A DNA stretch of 41,185 nucleotides, taken from assembly GCA_027315165.1 (NCBI GenBank), contig DAHUYN010000015.1, forward strand, positions 1-41,185, read 5' to 3'. This stretch comes from Thermoplasmata archaeon (GTDB lineage: Archaea; Thermoplasmatota; Thermoplasmata; Lutacidiplasmatales; UBA184). A program made the position numbers and the translations under genes. The first letter of the stretch is position 1; each line of letters starts with the position of its first letter. This document shows positions 33,250 through 41,185 of the stretch, piece after piece. The notes beneath the pieces are model-generated. The model was not told the DNA's origin. It worked only from the letters and a program-made list of their open reading frames with translations, and did no database searches.

Positions 33250-33991
33250 TCGACTCGATCGTCGGCCCGTCCCACAGGAAGATCCCCGGCGGCGACTCGG
33301 CGCCATCGACGAACCCGTACCAGTAGACGACGGCGCCCTCGCCGAACAGCTCGGTGTACGGCGCGAGCTGGCGTTTGAGGTTCTTGCGGAGCTCGACGTC
33401 GTCGCCGAAGTTCGCCTTCGACTCGATCCAGTGGAGCTTGCGGCCCAGAAAGACGATCGGGTGGTCCAAGAGCGCGTCCGGCGTCTTCGCGTACTTCCCG
33501 CGGAGGTCCTTCTCCGTGCGGTAGGTGATGCCGTGGCGCTTGAGCCAGTCGTCGAGGCGCGCCTCGCCCTTGCGCCCGCGCTCGCGCTGGCGCTCCATCC
33601 CCTGCGGCGAGTAGATCGGGTCGGCCTCGAGCAGCGCCTGGACCTCGCGACGGATCCGCTCGTCCGGCGCCGTCTCGGGGTTGAGGAACGTCCCCCAGAC
33701 CTTCTTGCGGGGGACACGGAGCTCCTGCAGGACCATCTGGCCCATCAGCACGGGAGGGAACCGCCACTCGCGGGCCATGTCGAGCACCGTCCGCCCGCCG
33801 CGCCAGGCCTGCACGAGCCGGGGCATCTGCCGCTTGATGACGTAGAAGCGCCGCGTCGCGTCGCGCGTGACGCGATGCGTGTGGATCACGAAGAGCAGTT
33901 CCTCGTCGAGGTGCTCGTCCCGGGCGAGGCGGCGCACGTCGTCGTTCGTGGCGAGCGAGTCGTAGAGACGTCGATAGGTCGCGCGGTCCAT
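33197..33991 (-). CDS. TPD-motif protein, archaeal homologue of CDIN1 (C15orf41)
   Basis: A 264-residue protein of the TPD-motif family, whose human member CDIN1/C15orf41 is linked to congenital dyserythropoietic anaemia and whose archaeal members are predicted PD-(D/E)xK-type, Holliday-junction-resolvase-like nucleases. The N-terminal half is helical and HTH-like (TYRRLYDSLATNDDVRRLA; GQMVLQELRVPRKK). The nuclease part has KGEARLDDWLKRHG, then AKTPDALLDHPIVF holding the TPD motif (about 182-184) and HWIESKANFGDD with the E-x-K pair. The ATG at 33991 begins MDRATYRRLYD; a GTG 24 codons upstream is less likely. It converges on hisS with a 53-base overlap. The cellular role is not known. Confidence 0.85.
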   Translation of the reverse strand: MDRATYRRLYDSLATNDDVRRLARDEHLDEELLFVIHTHRVTRDATRRFYVIKRQMPRLVQAWRGGRTVLDMAREWRFPPVLMGQMVLQELRVPRKKVWGTFLNPETAPDERIRREVQALLEADPIYSPQGMERQRERGRKGEARLDDWLKRHGITYRTEKDLRGKYAKTPDALLDHPIVFLGRKLHWIESKANFGDDVELRKNLKRQLAPYTELFGEGAVVYWYGFVDGAESPPGIFLWDGPTIESITPVAAPPPPASHAAHP

Positions 33992-34106
33992 GGGGAGCCG
34001 AAAGAGGGCCGACGGCCCTTTGACACGAGGGCGAGCCGGGTGGGGCCTATAGCCTCTCGCCACCCCGCCCGAGCCCCCTCGTGCGAGGGAGCGCGCCCCC
34101 CCGGCG

Positions 34107-34913
34107 TCAGTCGCGCCAGTCGATCCCGACGGTCCGGAGCGAGAGCTTCGGGACCGGCGGCGGCCGGCGCTTGTGCCGGTTCGCGCGCACCCGCTCGGCG
34201 ATCCCGACGACCGACGGGAGCGCGAGGTGGGTGACCTCGGCGATCTCCTCGACGTCGCGGAGCTCCTCGAGGCCGCGCAGGATCCGGTCGATCGTCCGGT
34301 ACGGGAGTCCGAGCTCCCCCTCGTCCGTCTGGCCCTCCCACAGCCCCGCCGTCGGCGCCCGCGTGCGAACGACCTCGGGGAGGCCGAGCGCTTCGGCGAG
34401 CTCCCAGACCTCCGTCTTGTAGAGGTCCCCGATCGGGAGGAGGTCGACGCCGCCGTCCCCGTGCTTGGTGAAGTAGCCGAGCAGAAGCTCGGACTTGTTC
34501 CCCGTGCCGACGACGAGGCGCCCCCGGCCCCGCGCGACGGTGTAGAGGGCGATCATGCGGAGGCGCGCCTTCGCGTTGCCCCACGTCGTCGCGTCGTCGA
34601 CGCCCTCGAAGACGGAGCGGAGGCCGGCCTCCGCGGGCTCGATCGAGTGGGTCTCGAGGGAGATCCCGAGGTCGGCGCCGAACGCTCGTGTCTCCTCGAG
34701 GAGCGCCGCGGGGTAGGCGAGGTCGGGGAGGAGGACCCCCGTGACGCGGTCCGACCCGAGCGCGTCGACGCACAGCCTCGCCGTGACGGCCGAGTCGACC
34801 CCGCCGCTCAGGCCGAGGACGACCCCGGCGCCGCCCGTCTCGGCGACATGGTGCCGCAGGAAGGCGTGGATCGTGGCGACGGCGTGCGCCGGGAGCCGGG
34901 GCAGGAGCCTCAT
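34107..34913 (-). CDS. nadE: NAD synthetase
   Basis: A 268-residue ATP-dependent enzyme that amidates deamido-NAD to NAD. The PP-loop is LGLSGGVDSAVTARL (about 34-48). Substrate-binding motifs are VVGTGNKSELLLGYFTKHGDGGVDLLPIGDLYK split over about 131-164, and the end has RPPPVPKLSL. There is no glutaminase domain, so it uses ammonia or a separate partner. The ATG overlaps the stop of the RaSEA gene (ATGA), making this the last gene of a tightly coupled four-gene operon. Confidence 0.94.
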   Translation of the reverse strand: MRLLPRLPAHAVATIHAFLRHHVAETGGAGVVLGLSGGVDSAVTARLCVDALGSDRVTGVLLPDLAYPAALLEETRAFGADLGISLETHSIEPAEAGLRSVFEGVDDATTWGNAKARLRMIALYTVARGRGRLVVGTGNKSELLLGYFTKHGDGGVDLLPIGDLYKTEVWELAEALGLPEVVRTRAPTAGLWEGQTDEGELGLPYRTIDRILRGLEELRDVEEIAEVTHLALPSVVGIAERVRANRHKRRPPPVPKLSLRTVGIDWRD

Positions 34914-35935
34914 GCCTCGACGCCGAGGGCCTCCCACCCGGCGGCCCGCGCCCAGTCGGCGCGGCAGCCGCAGTCGGGCGCCGCGAGCCCGCCGAACGCC
35001 TGGTCGAGGCTCGCCGTCTCGAGGGCATCGAGGACGCTCCGGTCGCAGCGGCCGCAGTTGTGCGGCCCGCGCGCCATCCCGCCGGCCGTCGGGAAGGTGA
35101 CGAGGCGCGAGCGCCCGCGGAGGTCGGCGCCGCGCTGCATCGCCTCGACGAGGCTCCAGAGCCAGGGGGGCCGATACCGGCGCCGCTGGTAGAGCCACTC
35201 GACGACGGTGCCGCCCTGGATGTGCACCGGGTTCACGCTGAGCGCGTCGAAGTGCGGGGCCGCGACCTCGATCGAGCGGACCACGTCCTCGATCGACTCG
35301 CGCTCGGTGAGGTACGGCGGCTTGAGGAGCAGGTAGCCCTTCGCGAGAAGCCCCGAGGCCCGCACGCGGCCCGCCGCCTCGAGGTACTCGGCGGGCGTCG
35401 AGCCCTTGTTCACGAACCGCTGCAGGACCTCGGGCTGCGTCGACTCGAGCCCGAGGGCGACCTCGAGACGGCCCGCGAACGCCTCCCGGAGCGGGGCGAG
35501 CGTCCCCTCGTGGGCGAACTCGGGGAGCGTCTCGAAGAGGAGGCGCCGCGCCTTCCCCGAGAAGGCGTCGACGAACCGCCGCCTCGAGGCCGGGTCGACC
35601 TCGCGGTCGTCGAGGAAGCTCCCGGAGGTGTAGACCTTGACGTACGGCTCGCCGTCGTAGGCCGAGAGCGCGGCCTCGAGCTGGCGCGAGAGCTCCTCGG
35701 GCGTCGCCGAGCGGCCGAGCGTGTCCCGGGCGTAGCCGCACATCGAACAGCCCTTCACGTCGGCCCAGTAACAGCCTCGGGTTCGCAGGATGACGACGAA
35801 GGCCCGGACCCGGGCCCCGTCGAGCGCCTCGGGCTCGCTCCAGTGGTTGACGGGCCGGCCCGCGGCCCCGGGGAGCGCGGGTTCCGGTCGGCGCTCGTTC
35901 GCGACCTGGCGCGCGACGGAGGCGGCCCGGTTCAC
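34910..35935 (-). CDS. raSEA: Archaeosine-biosynthesis radical SAM protein RaSEA
   Basis: A 341-residue radical SAM enzyme that works with ArcS to convert the preQ0-lysine adduct at G15 of tRNA into archaeosine. The cluster motif is CYWADVKGCSMCGY (about 55-68), the C-x7-C-x2-C form of this family. Further family segments are KVYTSGSFLDDREVD, LGLESTQPEVLQRFVNKG and SVNPVHIQGGTVVEWLY. A cysteine cluster (HNCGRCDRS, PDCGCRADW) lies near the C-terminus. The GTG at 35935 overlaps the ribK stop as GTGA. The archaeosine partners ArcS and TGT are not in the window. Confidence 0.93.
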   Translation of the reverse strand: MNRAASVARQVANERRPEPALPGAAGRPVNHWSEPEALDGARVRAFVVILRTRGCYWADVKGCSMCGYARDTLGRSATPEELSRQLEAALSAYDGEPYVKVYTSGSFLDDREVDPASRRRFVDAFSGKARRLLFETLPEFAHEGTLAPLREAFAGRLEVALGLESTQPEVLQRFVNKGSTPAEYLEAAGRVRASGLLAKGYLLLKPPYLTERESIEDVVRSIEVAAPHFDALSVNPVHIQGGTVVEWLYQRRRYRPPWLWSLVEAMQRGADLRGRSRLVTFPTAGGMARGPHNCGRCDRSVLDALETASLDQAFGGLAAPDCGCRADWARAAGWEALGVEA

Positions 35936-36639
35936 GACTCCTCGACCTCCACGCGCACCTCGTCGCCGTCCACGACGTTGAGAGAGTCGCGGAGACGCTC
36001 GGGCGCGATGAACTCGATGACGTCCTTGTGGTGGGTGCGGTCCGGCACGATCAGGTGGCACGGCCGGCCCGAGAGGCGGGCCGCATAGCAGGTGGCCCCG
36101 CCGAACGTGCGGCCGCTCGCCTCGAAGCCGTCGATCCGGATCCCGCTCCAGTCGCTCACCGACCCGACACGGAGGAACTCCTCGGGTCGGAGCCGCACGT
36201 TGAGCGTGCCGGGATACGGCGTGTAGCCGAGCCGCTCCGTGAACTGCAGGACGTAGCCCGGCTGGCTCAGGTAGTAGCGCCCCTCCCCGAGCCCGCTCGC
36301 CACCTGCCCGTCGAACCGGATCCGCGCGGGGCCCTCGAAGATCCGCCGGTAGGCATGGTACTCGCGCCGCAGCACCGAGAGCCCGGTCGACGTCAGGCGG
36401 ACCCGCTGGCGCCGCTGGGCGATCGTCCGCTCGAGGAGTCCGTCGCGCTCGAGCTGGACGAGGTGCCGGTCGGCCGACTGCTGGCTGATGCCGAGAGAGG
36501 TGCCGAGCTCCGCGGAGGTGACGATGACGAGCGAGTGCGACGCGCCGCGACCGGCGAGGAGCTGGAGCAACGAGAGGCGGTCCCCCTTCACGCGCCTCGC
36601 CCCGTCGGGGCCGGCGGCGGGCCGGGCCCTCGGGGTCAC
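35932..36639 (-). CDS. ribK: CTP-dependent riboflavin kinase with N-terminal winged helix
   Basis: A 235-residue archaeal RibK that phosphorylates riboflavin to FMN using CTP. The N-terminal domain (about 17-95) is a MarR-like helix-turn-helix (SAELGTSLGISQQSADRHL, then RQRVRLTSTG). The kinase domain (about 100-230) has GEGRYYLSQPGYV, YTPYPGTLNVRL, FGGATCYAARL and DEVRVEVEE. The wing may let it act as a regulator, but that is not shown. The GTG at 36639 is chosen because it overlaps the LSm stop (GTGA), like the other junctions of this operon; a GTG at 36591 is an alternative giving 219 residues. Confidence 0.92.
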   Translation of the reverse strand: MTPRARPAAGPDGARRVKGDRLSLLQLLAGRGASHSLVIVTSAELGTSLGISQQSADRHLVQLERDGLLERTIAQRRQRVRLTSTGLSVLRREYHAYRRIFEGPARIRFDGQVASGLGEGRYYLSQPGYVLQFTERLGYTPYPGTLNVRLRPEEFLRVGSVSDWSGIRIDGFEASGRTFGGATCYAARLSGRPCHLIVPDRTHHKDVIEFIAPERLRDSLNVVDGDEVRVEVEES

Positions 36640-36881
36640 CGCGACCGCCCGCCGGCGAGAGGCCCGAGCGCGTCGAGCTCGACGACGCTCGACCCCCGCA
36701 GGACGACCGTCCCGAGCTTCCGGGTCGTCTCTCCCGACGTCTCGACGACCTCGTCGAGCAGGAGGTTGAGGTGGTCGTCGACGCCGAGCAGCCGCCCCGA
36801 CAGGGACCTCGCGTCCTTCAGCCGCACCGACACCCGCGTCGGGAGGGCGCGCTCGAGGAGCTGCGCGGGCGTCTCGGCCAT
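36636..36881 (-). CDS. Sm-like archaeal protein (LSm)
   Basis: An 81-residue Sm-fold RNA-binding protein that forms rings on U-rich RNA. Sm1 is seen as RVSVRLKDARSLSGRLLGVDDHLNLLLDEV (about 16-45, written here in family order) and Sm2 as LGTVVLRGSSVVEL (about 56-69). The conserved D-x-H-x-N and RG residues are present. The start is an ATG at 36881, 27 bases after a CCTTATGG box, so it is probably leaderless. It heads the LSm-ribK-RaSEA-nadE operon. Confidence 0.93.
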   Translation of the reverse strand: MAETPAQLLERALPTRVSVRLKDARSLSGRLLGVDDHLNLLLDEVVETSGETTRKLGTVVLRGSSVVELDALGPLAGGRSR

Positions 36882-36902
36882 GCCGCGCCGACCGAGGCTC
36901 CC

Positions 36903-36911
36903 GCCATAAGG
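36903..36911 (-). promoter_or_regulatory. Box A promoter of the LSm-ribK-RaSEA-nadE operon
   Basis: The minus strand reads CTTATGG with the centre about 27 bases before the LSm ATG, predicting a leaderless transcript. Confidence 0.45.
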
Positions 36912-36991
36912 TTGTCGCGGCGGCGCTCGCCGGTGCGAGGGCGAGCCCGAGGTCAACGCTATCTGGCCCGGCGCTCCGACCCTCGGAACCG

Positions 36992-38125
36992 ATGGCCGAA
37001 GGCACGAGGGCGAAGCCCGGGCTCGAGGACGTCGTCGCGGGAGAGTCCGCGATCACGCTCGTCGCGGGCGAGACGGGCGGCCTCGCCTACCGCGGGTTCG
37101 ACATCGCCGAGCTCGCGCGGAGCGCCCCCTACGAGGGCGTCGTGCACCTCCTGCTCTACGGCGAGTCCCCCGAGCCGGAGGCGCTCCGGGCGACCCGGGA
37201 AGCGCTCGGCGCCCGGCGCGAGCTTCCCCTCGCCCTTCGCCGAGCGGCCGACGCGCTCCCCGCGGAGCTGCCGCCGCTCGACGCGCTCCGCTCGCTCCTG
37301 TCGGCGATGAGCGGCCGCGCCTTCGCCTATCCGCCGACGCCCGACCAGGGGCTCGAGCTCGTCGCGAAGGCCCCGGCGCTCCTCGCGCGAACCGTCCGCC
37401 GGCGGCGCGGGGAGCCGCCCGTGGCCTCGGACCGAGCGCTCGGGCACGTCGCGAACTACCTCTACCTGCTCACCGGCCATCGCCCCGCCGAGCGGCAGGT
37501 GCGGGCCCTCGAGACCTACTTCATCCTCCTGGCCGACCACGGGATGAACGCCTCGACGTTCGCGCTGCGCGTGGTCCTGAGCACGAACGCGGACCTCCTC
37601 TCGGGGGCCGTCGCCGCGATCGCGGCGCTCAAGGGCCCGCTCCACGGCGGCGCTCCCTCGAAGGTGAGCGACATGCTCGACGCCGTCGGCACCGCCGGCG
37701 AGGCACAGGCGTGGGTCGACGCCGCGCTCGCGCGACGCGAGCGCCTGATGGGGTTCGGGCACCGGGCCTACAAGACCGAGGACCCGCGCGCCCGGCTGCT
37801 CAAGGGCGTCGCGGCGACGACGGCCGACCCGGCCCGGTTCGCCCTCGCCGAAGAGGTCGAGCGCGTCGCGCTCTTGGCGCTCGCTCGCGCGCGCCCGGGC
37901 CAGCGGCTCTACACGAACGTCGAGTTCTGGGGCGCCGTCGTCCTCGAGGCCGCCGGCCTCGAGCGCGAGCTGTTCACGCCGACCTTCGCGCTCGCGCGTA
38001 CCGCCGGCTGGAGCGCGCACGCGCTCGAGCAGGCGGCCGACAACCGCCTGATCCGCCCGGACGTCGCCTACACCGGCCCCGAGGTCGGCCGGCGCTGGAA
38101 GGGCGGCGAGGCCACGGGCGCCTAG
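36992..38125 (+). CDS. gltA: Citrate synthase (short archaeal/2-methylcitrate type)
   Basis: A 377-residue enzyme condensing acetyl-CoA with oxaloacetate; related enzymes accept propionyl-CoA. The N-terminal [15 protein letters not shown] and [10 protein letters not shown] are typical. Active-site segments are [11 protein letters not shown] (about 180-190), [11 protein letters not shown] (about 215-225, catalytic His), [14 protein letters not shown] (about 252-265, second His) and NVEFWGAVV near 310 (the region where the catalytic Asp normally sits carries E here in some short forms). The ATG at 36992 follows a weak AACGCTATC box by about 30 bases. It converges on dnaK, with stop codons overlapping by four bases. 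Confidence 0.92.
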   Translation: MAEGTRAKPGLEDVVAGESAITLVAGETGGLAYRGFDIAELARSAPYEGVVHLLLYGESPEPEALRATREALGARRELPLALRRAADALPAELPPLDALRSLLSAMSGRAFAYPPTPDQGLELVAKAPALLARTVRRRRGEPPVASDRALGHVANYLYLLTGHRPAERQVRALETYFILLADHGMNASTFALRVVLSTNADLLSGAVAAIAALKGPLHGGAPSKVSDMLDAVGTAGEAQAWVDAALARRERLMGFGHRAYKTEDPRARLLKGVAATTADPARFALAEEVERVALLALARARPGQRLYTNVEFWGAVVLEAAGLERELFTPTFALARTAGWSAHALEQAADNRLIRPDVAYTGPEVGRRWKGGEATGA

Positions 38126-38131
38126 GCGCCC
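38116..38131. other. Perfect 16-base palindrome spanning two convergent stop codons
   Basis: GGGCGCCTAGGCGCCC holds the TAG of citrate synthase on the plus strand and the TAG of dnaK on the minus strand. Both proteins end Gly-Ala. It could fold at the 3' end of either mRNA. Confidence 0.6.
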
Positions 38132-40005
38132 TTCTCCTCGCCCGGCTCCTTGTCGACGACCTTGAAGTCGGCGTCGACGGGGCCGGGACCGTCCCCGCCC
38201 TTCGCGCTGTCCGGCGGCTCGGACTCGGTCGAGGGCGGCGGCGTCCCCGACTTCGAGGCGGACTCGTACATCCTCGTCGCGACCTGGTGGAGCGCGCTCG
38301 TCAGCTCGGCGACGGCGCTCTGGACGGCCGACTCGTCCTTGCCGTTGAGCGCGGCGCGGACCTGCTCGACCTTCTCGCGGACACGGGCCTGGTCGGCCTC
38401 GGGGATCTTCTCCTTGTTCTCGGAGAGGACCCGATCGGCCTCGTAGGTGAGCGACTCGGCCCGGTTCCGGGCCTCGATCGCGCTCGCGCGCGCCTTGTCC
38501 TGGTCGGCGAACTGCTCGGCCTGCCGGACCATCTTTTCGACGTCGTCCTTGGCGAGCTTGTTCGAGGCGGTGATCGTGATCCCCTGCTTCTTCGAGGTCG
38601 CGAGGTCCTTGGCGGAGACGCTCAGGATCCCGTTCGCGTCGATGTCGAAGGAGACCTCGATCTGGGGGGTCCCGCGGGGCGCGGGCGGGATCCCGGTGAG
38701 CATGAAGTCCCCGAGGGCGACGTTGTCGCCCGCGAGGGGCCGCTCGCCCTGGAAGACCTTGATCTCGACGGAGCTCTGGCTCTCGGCCGCCGTCGTGAAG
38801 ATCTGGCTCTTGCGCGTCGGGATCGTCGTGTTCCGCTCGATGAGCTTCGTGAAGACGCCGCCGAGCGTCTCGACCCCGAGGGAGAGCGGCGTCACGTCGA
38901 GGAGGAGCACATCCTTGACCTCGCCCGCGAGGACGCCGCCCTGCACGGCCGCGCCCATCGCGACGCACTCCATCGGGTCGACGCCGCGCTCGATCGGCCG
39001 ACCGATGGCCTGCTCGACGAACTTCTGGACGATCGGCATCCGCGTCGGGCCGCCGACGAGCACCATCCGGTCGATCTGCTCCTTCCCGAGCTTGGCGTCG
39101 CGGAGCGCCTGCTCGACCGGGTGACGGCACCGGTCGATGATCGGCCGGATCAGCTCCTCGAGCTTGGCGCGGCTGAGCGGGAGCGCGAGGTGCTTCGGGC
39201 CCTCCTGCGTCGCCGTGAGGAACGGCAGGTTGACCTGGGTCTCGAGCGTCGAGGAGAGCTCGATCTTCGCCTTCTCGGCGGCGTCGCGGACCCGCTGCAT
39301 CGCCATCTTGTCCTTGCGGATGTCGACGCCGCTCTCCTTCTGGAACTCGGCCGCGATGTACTCGGTGAGCGCGGAGTCCATGTCCGTCCCGCCGAGCTGC
39401 GTGTCGCCGCTCGTCGAGAGGACCTCGAAGACCCCCTCGCCGAACTCCATCACGGTCACGTCCAGCGTCCCGCCGCCGAGGTCGAAGACGACGATCTTCT
39501 GCTGCTTGCCGGCCTTGTCGAGGCCGTAGGCGAGCGACGCGGCGGTCGGCTCGTTGATGATGCGGACGACCTCGAGGCCGGCGATGGCGCCGGCGTCCTT
39601 CGTCGCCTGCCGCTGGTTGTCGTTGAAGTAGGCCGGGACCGTGATCACGGCCTTCTCGACCTTCTCGCCGAGGAACGCCTCGGCGTCACGCTTGATCTTC
39701 TGGAGCAGGTAGGCCGAGAGCTGCTGGGGCGTGTACTCCTTCCCCTGCAGGCGGTACTTGTAGTCGGTCCCCATCTTCCGTTTGAAGGCGGTGACGGTCC
39801 CTTCCGGGTTCGAGATCGCCTGGCGGCGCCCGGGCTCTCCGACGATGAGCTGCCCGTCCTTCGTGAAGGCGACGTACGACGGGAAGGCCTTCCCACCGCC
39901 GACGGTCGTCCCCTCGGCGCTCGGGATGATCACCGGGCGGCCGCCCTCGAGGACCGCCGCCGCGGAGTTGCTCGTACCCAGGTCGATTCCGATGATCTTC
40001 GACAT
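38122..40005 (-). CDS. dnaK: Molecular chaperone DnaK (Hsp70)
   Basis: A 627-residue ATP-dependent chaperone. The nucleotide-binding domain has [15 protein letters not shown] at the start, [17 protein letters not shown] near 135, [13 protein letters not shown] near 160, [13 protein letters not shown] near 180 and [13 protein letters not shown] near 315. The substrate domain includes [14 protein letters not shown] near 369 and the helical lid ends in a Pro/Ser/Asp-rich tail with the final PGEEKGA. Length and motifs are those of bacterial-type DnaK, which many archaea obtained by transfer. grpE and dnaJ are not adjacent. A box A lies about 80 bases upstream of the ATG. Confidence 0.97.
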   Translation of the reverse strand: MSKIIGIDLGTSNSAAAVLEGGRPVIIPSAEGTTVGGGKAFPSYVAFTKDGQLIVGEPGRRQAISNPEGTVTAFKRKMGTDYKYRLQGKEYTPQQLSAYLLQKIKRDAEAFLGEKVEKAVITVPAYFNDNQRQATKDAGAIAGLEVVRIINEPTAASLAYGLDKAGKQQKIVVFDLGGGTLDVTVMEFGEGVFEVLSTSGDTQLGGTDMDSALTEYIAAEFQKESGVDIRKDKMAMQRVRDAAEKAKIELSSTLETQVNLPFLTATQEGPKHLALPLSRAKLEELIRPIIDRCRHPVEQALRDAKLGKEQIDRMVLVGGPTRMPIVQKFVEQAIGRPIERGVDPMECVAMGAAVQGGVLAGEVKDVLLLDVTPLSLGVETLGGVFTKLIERNTTIPTRKSQIFTTAAESQSSVEIKVFQGERPLAGDNVALGDFMLTGIPPAPRGTPQIEVSFDIDANGILSVSAKDLATSKKQGITITASNKLAKDDVEKMVRQAEQFADQDKARASAIEARNRAESLTYEADRVLSENKEKIPEADQARVREKVEQVRAALNGKDESAVQSAVAELTSALHQVATRMYESASKSGTPPPSTESEPPDSAKGGDGPGPVDADFKVVDKEPGEEKGA

Positions 40006-40081
40006 GCGCTCTTCCCCACGCCTCGCCTCGGACGCGTCGGTCCCGGGACGGCGTGGAATCCGACAACCCTATGTATGCCCT

Positions 40082-40090
40082 ACTATAAGA
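40082..40090 (-). promoter_or_regulatory. Probable box A promoter of dnaK
   Basis: The minus strand reads TCTTATAGT, giving transcription start near 40060 and a leader of about 55 bases. A second weaker AT-rich site (CATACATAG) lies near 40070. No CIRCE-type repeat is seen. Confidence 0.45.
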
Positions 40091-40103
40091 AACTGCCTAG
40101 TCG

Positions 40104-40653
40104 GGGGTTCTGTCCCCTAAACGGCGGTTGAGGGCGCCTCCCCTTCGCTCGTAACTTTTCGGTGGACGGCCATGTCGAGGATCGCCCGCCACTTGAACCC
40201 CTCGATGGGCGGGAGTCCAGCCGCTTCGCTAGGTGTAGTCCCGAGCGCGAGGTGGGTGCGGACGAGGTTGTGGTTGACCCGCCAGCCCTCGGTGAGGGCC
40301 GCGCAGCCCCGCTGGGTGTCGAAGCCCCGCATAGGGCGGGTGCGGTCGCGTTGGGAGCCGTTCAAGCGCTCCATGATATTGTTCGAGTCTGGGGCGCGAA
40401 TCGAGGGGACGACCCGATGAGGCGTCCAGTTGGCCTTGTTCGCGCCCTCCTTCATGTCGCGCGGCGCGTCGCCGGGCTTCCGGTACCGACCGAACTCCCG
40501 CCGGATTGCCACCGGGTAGGCGCCCATCCCGTCGGTCCGGATCTCAGTCGGAGTCACGTCGGTGGCCCCCTTGACCTTCTGGAAGACCGCCCTCGTGTCC
40601 CGCATGGTCCGGCTCCGGCTGACGTGGGTAGCGAGTAGGAATCCATGTGTCAT
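40104..40653 (-). mobile_element. Remnant of an IS6-like element
   Basis: The end near 40104-40117 reads GGGGTTCTGTCCCC, similar to the GGTTCTGT start of IS6-family terminal repeats. The other end is missing: the transposase N-terminus stops at about 40653, where sequence belonging to the next element begins. Confidence 0.5.
40117..40653 (-). pseudogene. IS6-like DDE transposase, N-terminally truncated
   Basis: About 178 codons covering the C-terminal part of a DDE transposase. Visible are GFLLATHVSRSRTMRDTRAV, the second Asp in IRTDGMGAYPVAIRREFG, and the Glu region NNIMERLNGSQRDRTRPMRGF, followed by GWRVNHNLVRTHLALGTTPSEAAGL typical of IS6-family C-termini. The HTH and the first catalytic Asp are lost. 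The apparent ATG at 40653 is an internal Met, not a true start. The truncation point abuts the IS4-like gene, so the second element probably inserted into or recombined with this one. Confidence 0.75.
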
Positions 40654-40666
40654 AAGTTAAGATCCG

Positions 40667-41185
40667 TCACGCCGACCATTCCTCTCGGAATCGGTGGCGC
40701 TTGACGTGTGGGTCGAGCGCGGCCTCCGTCAGATACATGTTCAGAGCGCGGAAGTTGCCTCGTTCCTTCGACTCCCCCAGATCGTAGAGCATCGCGCTCA
40801 GGATGTGCCGCGCCCCTCGGCGGAAGTTGATGGCGAACCGCATTTGGGTGTAGCGGGGACGCAGTTCGGGCGGCGCTCGCGTCCTCACGAGCGTGTGCAA
40901 CCGTCGACCGACCACCAACGTCAGTAGCGCGGACCGGATCAGCGCCTCCACCACGACGGCCTTGGTGGTCCCAAACGCGTCGAGAGCGTAGGCCGACTTC
41001 AGTTCCTTGAACACCAGCTCGATCTCCCAGCGCATCCCGTAGAGCCGCGCCACCTCCTCGGCGCTCAGGATCTCCGGGCCGACATTCGTCAGGTAGAGGT
41101 GGTAGTCCCGAGCCTCTTCATCCCAGACCGCCACCAAGCGGCAGCGCAGGGTGTCCCCCGAGTGCCGCCCGCCGTAGACCCGCCG
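40667..41185 (-). CDS. IS4-like transposase, C-terminal part, runs off the window
   Basis: At least 172 codons, open to the right edge. The Y-x2-R-x3-E-x6-K signature of IS4-type DDE enzymes is intact in YGMRWEIELVFKELK, with the catalytic Glu. Upstream LYLTNVGPEILSAEEVARL and the window-edge residues RRVYGGRHSGDTL fit the same family. After the signature come an Ala/Leu/Val helix and a basic tail. The first catalytic residues lie outside the window. Nothing visible breaks the frame, so the element may be intact. Confidence 0.8.
   Translation of the reverse strand, partial: RRVYGGRHSGDTLRCRLVAVWDEEARDYHLYLTNVGPEILSAEEVARLYGMRWEIELVFKELKSAYALDAFGTTKAVVVEALIRSALLTLVVGRRLHTLVRTRAPPELRPRYTQMRFAINFRRGARHILSAMLYDLGESKERGNFRALNMYLTEAALDPHVKRHRFREEWSA

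Noticed and set aside
37711-40131. An 806-codon plus-strand frame across gltA and dnaK
   Set aside because: It overlaps both conserved genes in a shadow frame with repetitive Arg/Gly/Asp composition.
1-41185. CRISPR array or phage defence cluster
   Set aside because: No regularly spaced repeats and no cas, restriction or toxin-antitoxin genes are visible.

Overview
The window looks like a chromosome segment of a high-GC archaeon. Archaeal markers are a two-repeat TATA-binding protein, an Sm-like protein, aEF-1beta with its small zinc-ribbon partner, TiaS, the archaeosine enzyme RaSEA, a CTP-dependent riboflavin kinase, an AglB/STT3 oligosaccharyltransferase and archaeal box-A promoters (TTTATA/TTAAATA type) about 26 bases before many start codons. 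A high-GC member of the Thermoplasmatota is my best guess. That is inference: the proteins are not as acidic as haloarchaeal ones, and no rRNA is present to decide.

Layout. Positions 1-4370 are an accessory zone of visibly lower G+C: two divergent secreted-protein genes (the first interrupted by an amber codon) and a decayed IS630-type element inserted exactly in the stop codon of the second. From 4375 to 7340 come a CBS-domain protein, a HIOMT-type methyltransferase, TBP and a DUF429 protein. A long minus-strand block (18694 down to 7455) starts with a giant 2205-residue AglB and runs through a small membrane-anchored protein, a zinc ribbon, aEF-1beta, a YdjM-like membrane protein, a GNAT enzyme, an alpha/beta hydrolase and a small Cys/His protein. 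A second minus-strand operon (24710 to 18821) is leuA-like, leuC, leuD, leuB, thiolase, DUF35, nearly all overlapping or abutting. Divergent from it on the plus strand are the two subunits of a 2-oxoacid:ferredoxin oxidoreductase, a secreted protein, tiaS, htpX, a zinc-ribbon protein and hisS. A third minus-strand operon (36881 to 34107) is LSm, ribK, RaSEA, nadE with every junction overlapping by four bases. Citrate synthase and dnaK converge with overlapping stop codons inside a perfect palindrome. The right edge (40104-41185) is an IS6-like remnant and the end of an IS4-like transposase.

How the genes relate. The leu-type operon and the divergent oxidoreductase could together elongate 2-oxoacids and convert them to acyl-CoA, with the thiolase/DUF35 pair acting on acyl-CoA. 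AglB and the sequon-rich surface protein suggest an N-glycosylated cell surface. Two genes (tiaS and the zinc-ribbon gene after htpX) lack any canonical start codon in the right place. Each is either a true unusual start or a one-base error. There is no gene-free stretch longer than 300 bases, and I saw no tRNA, rRNA or CRISPR array.
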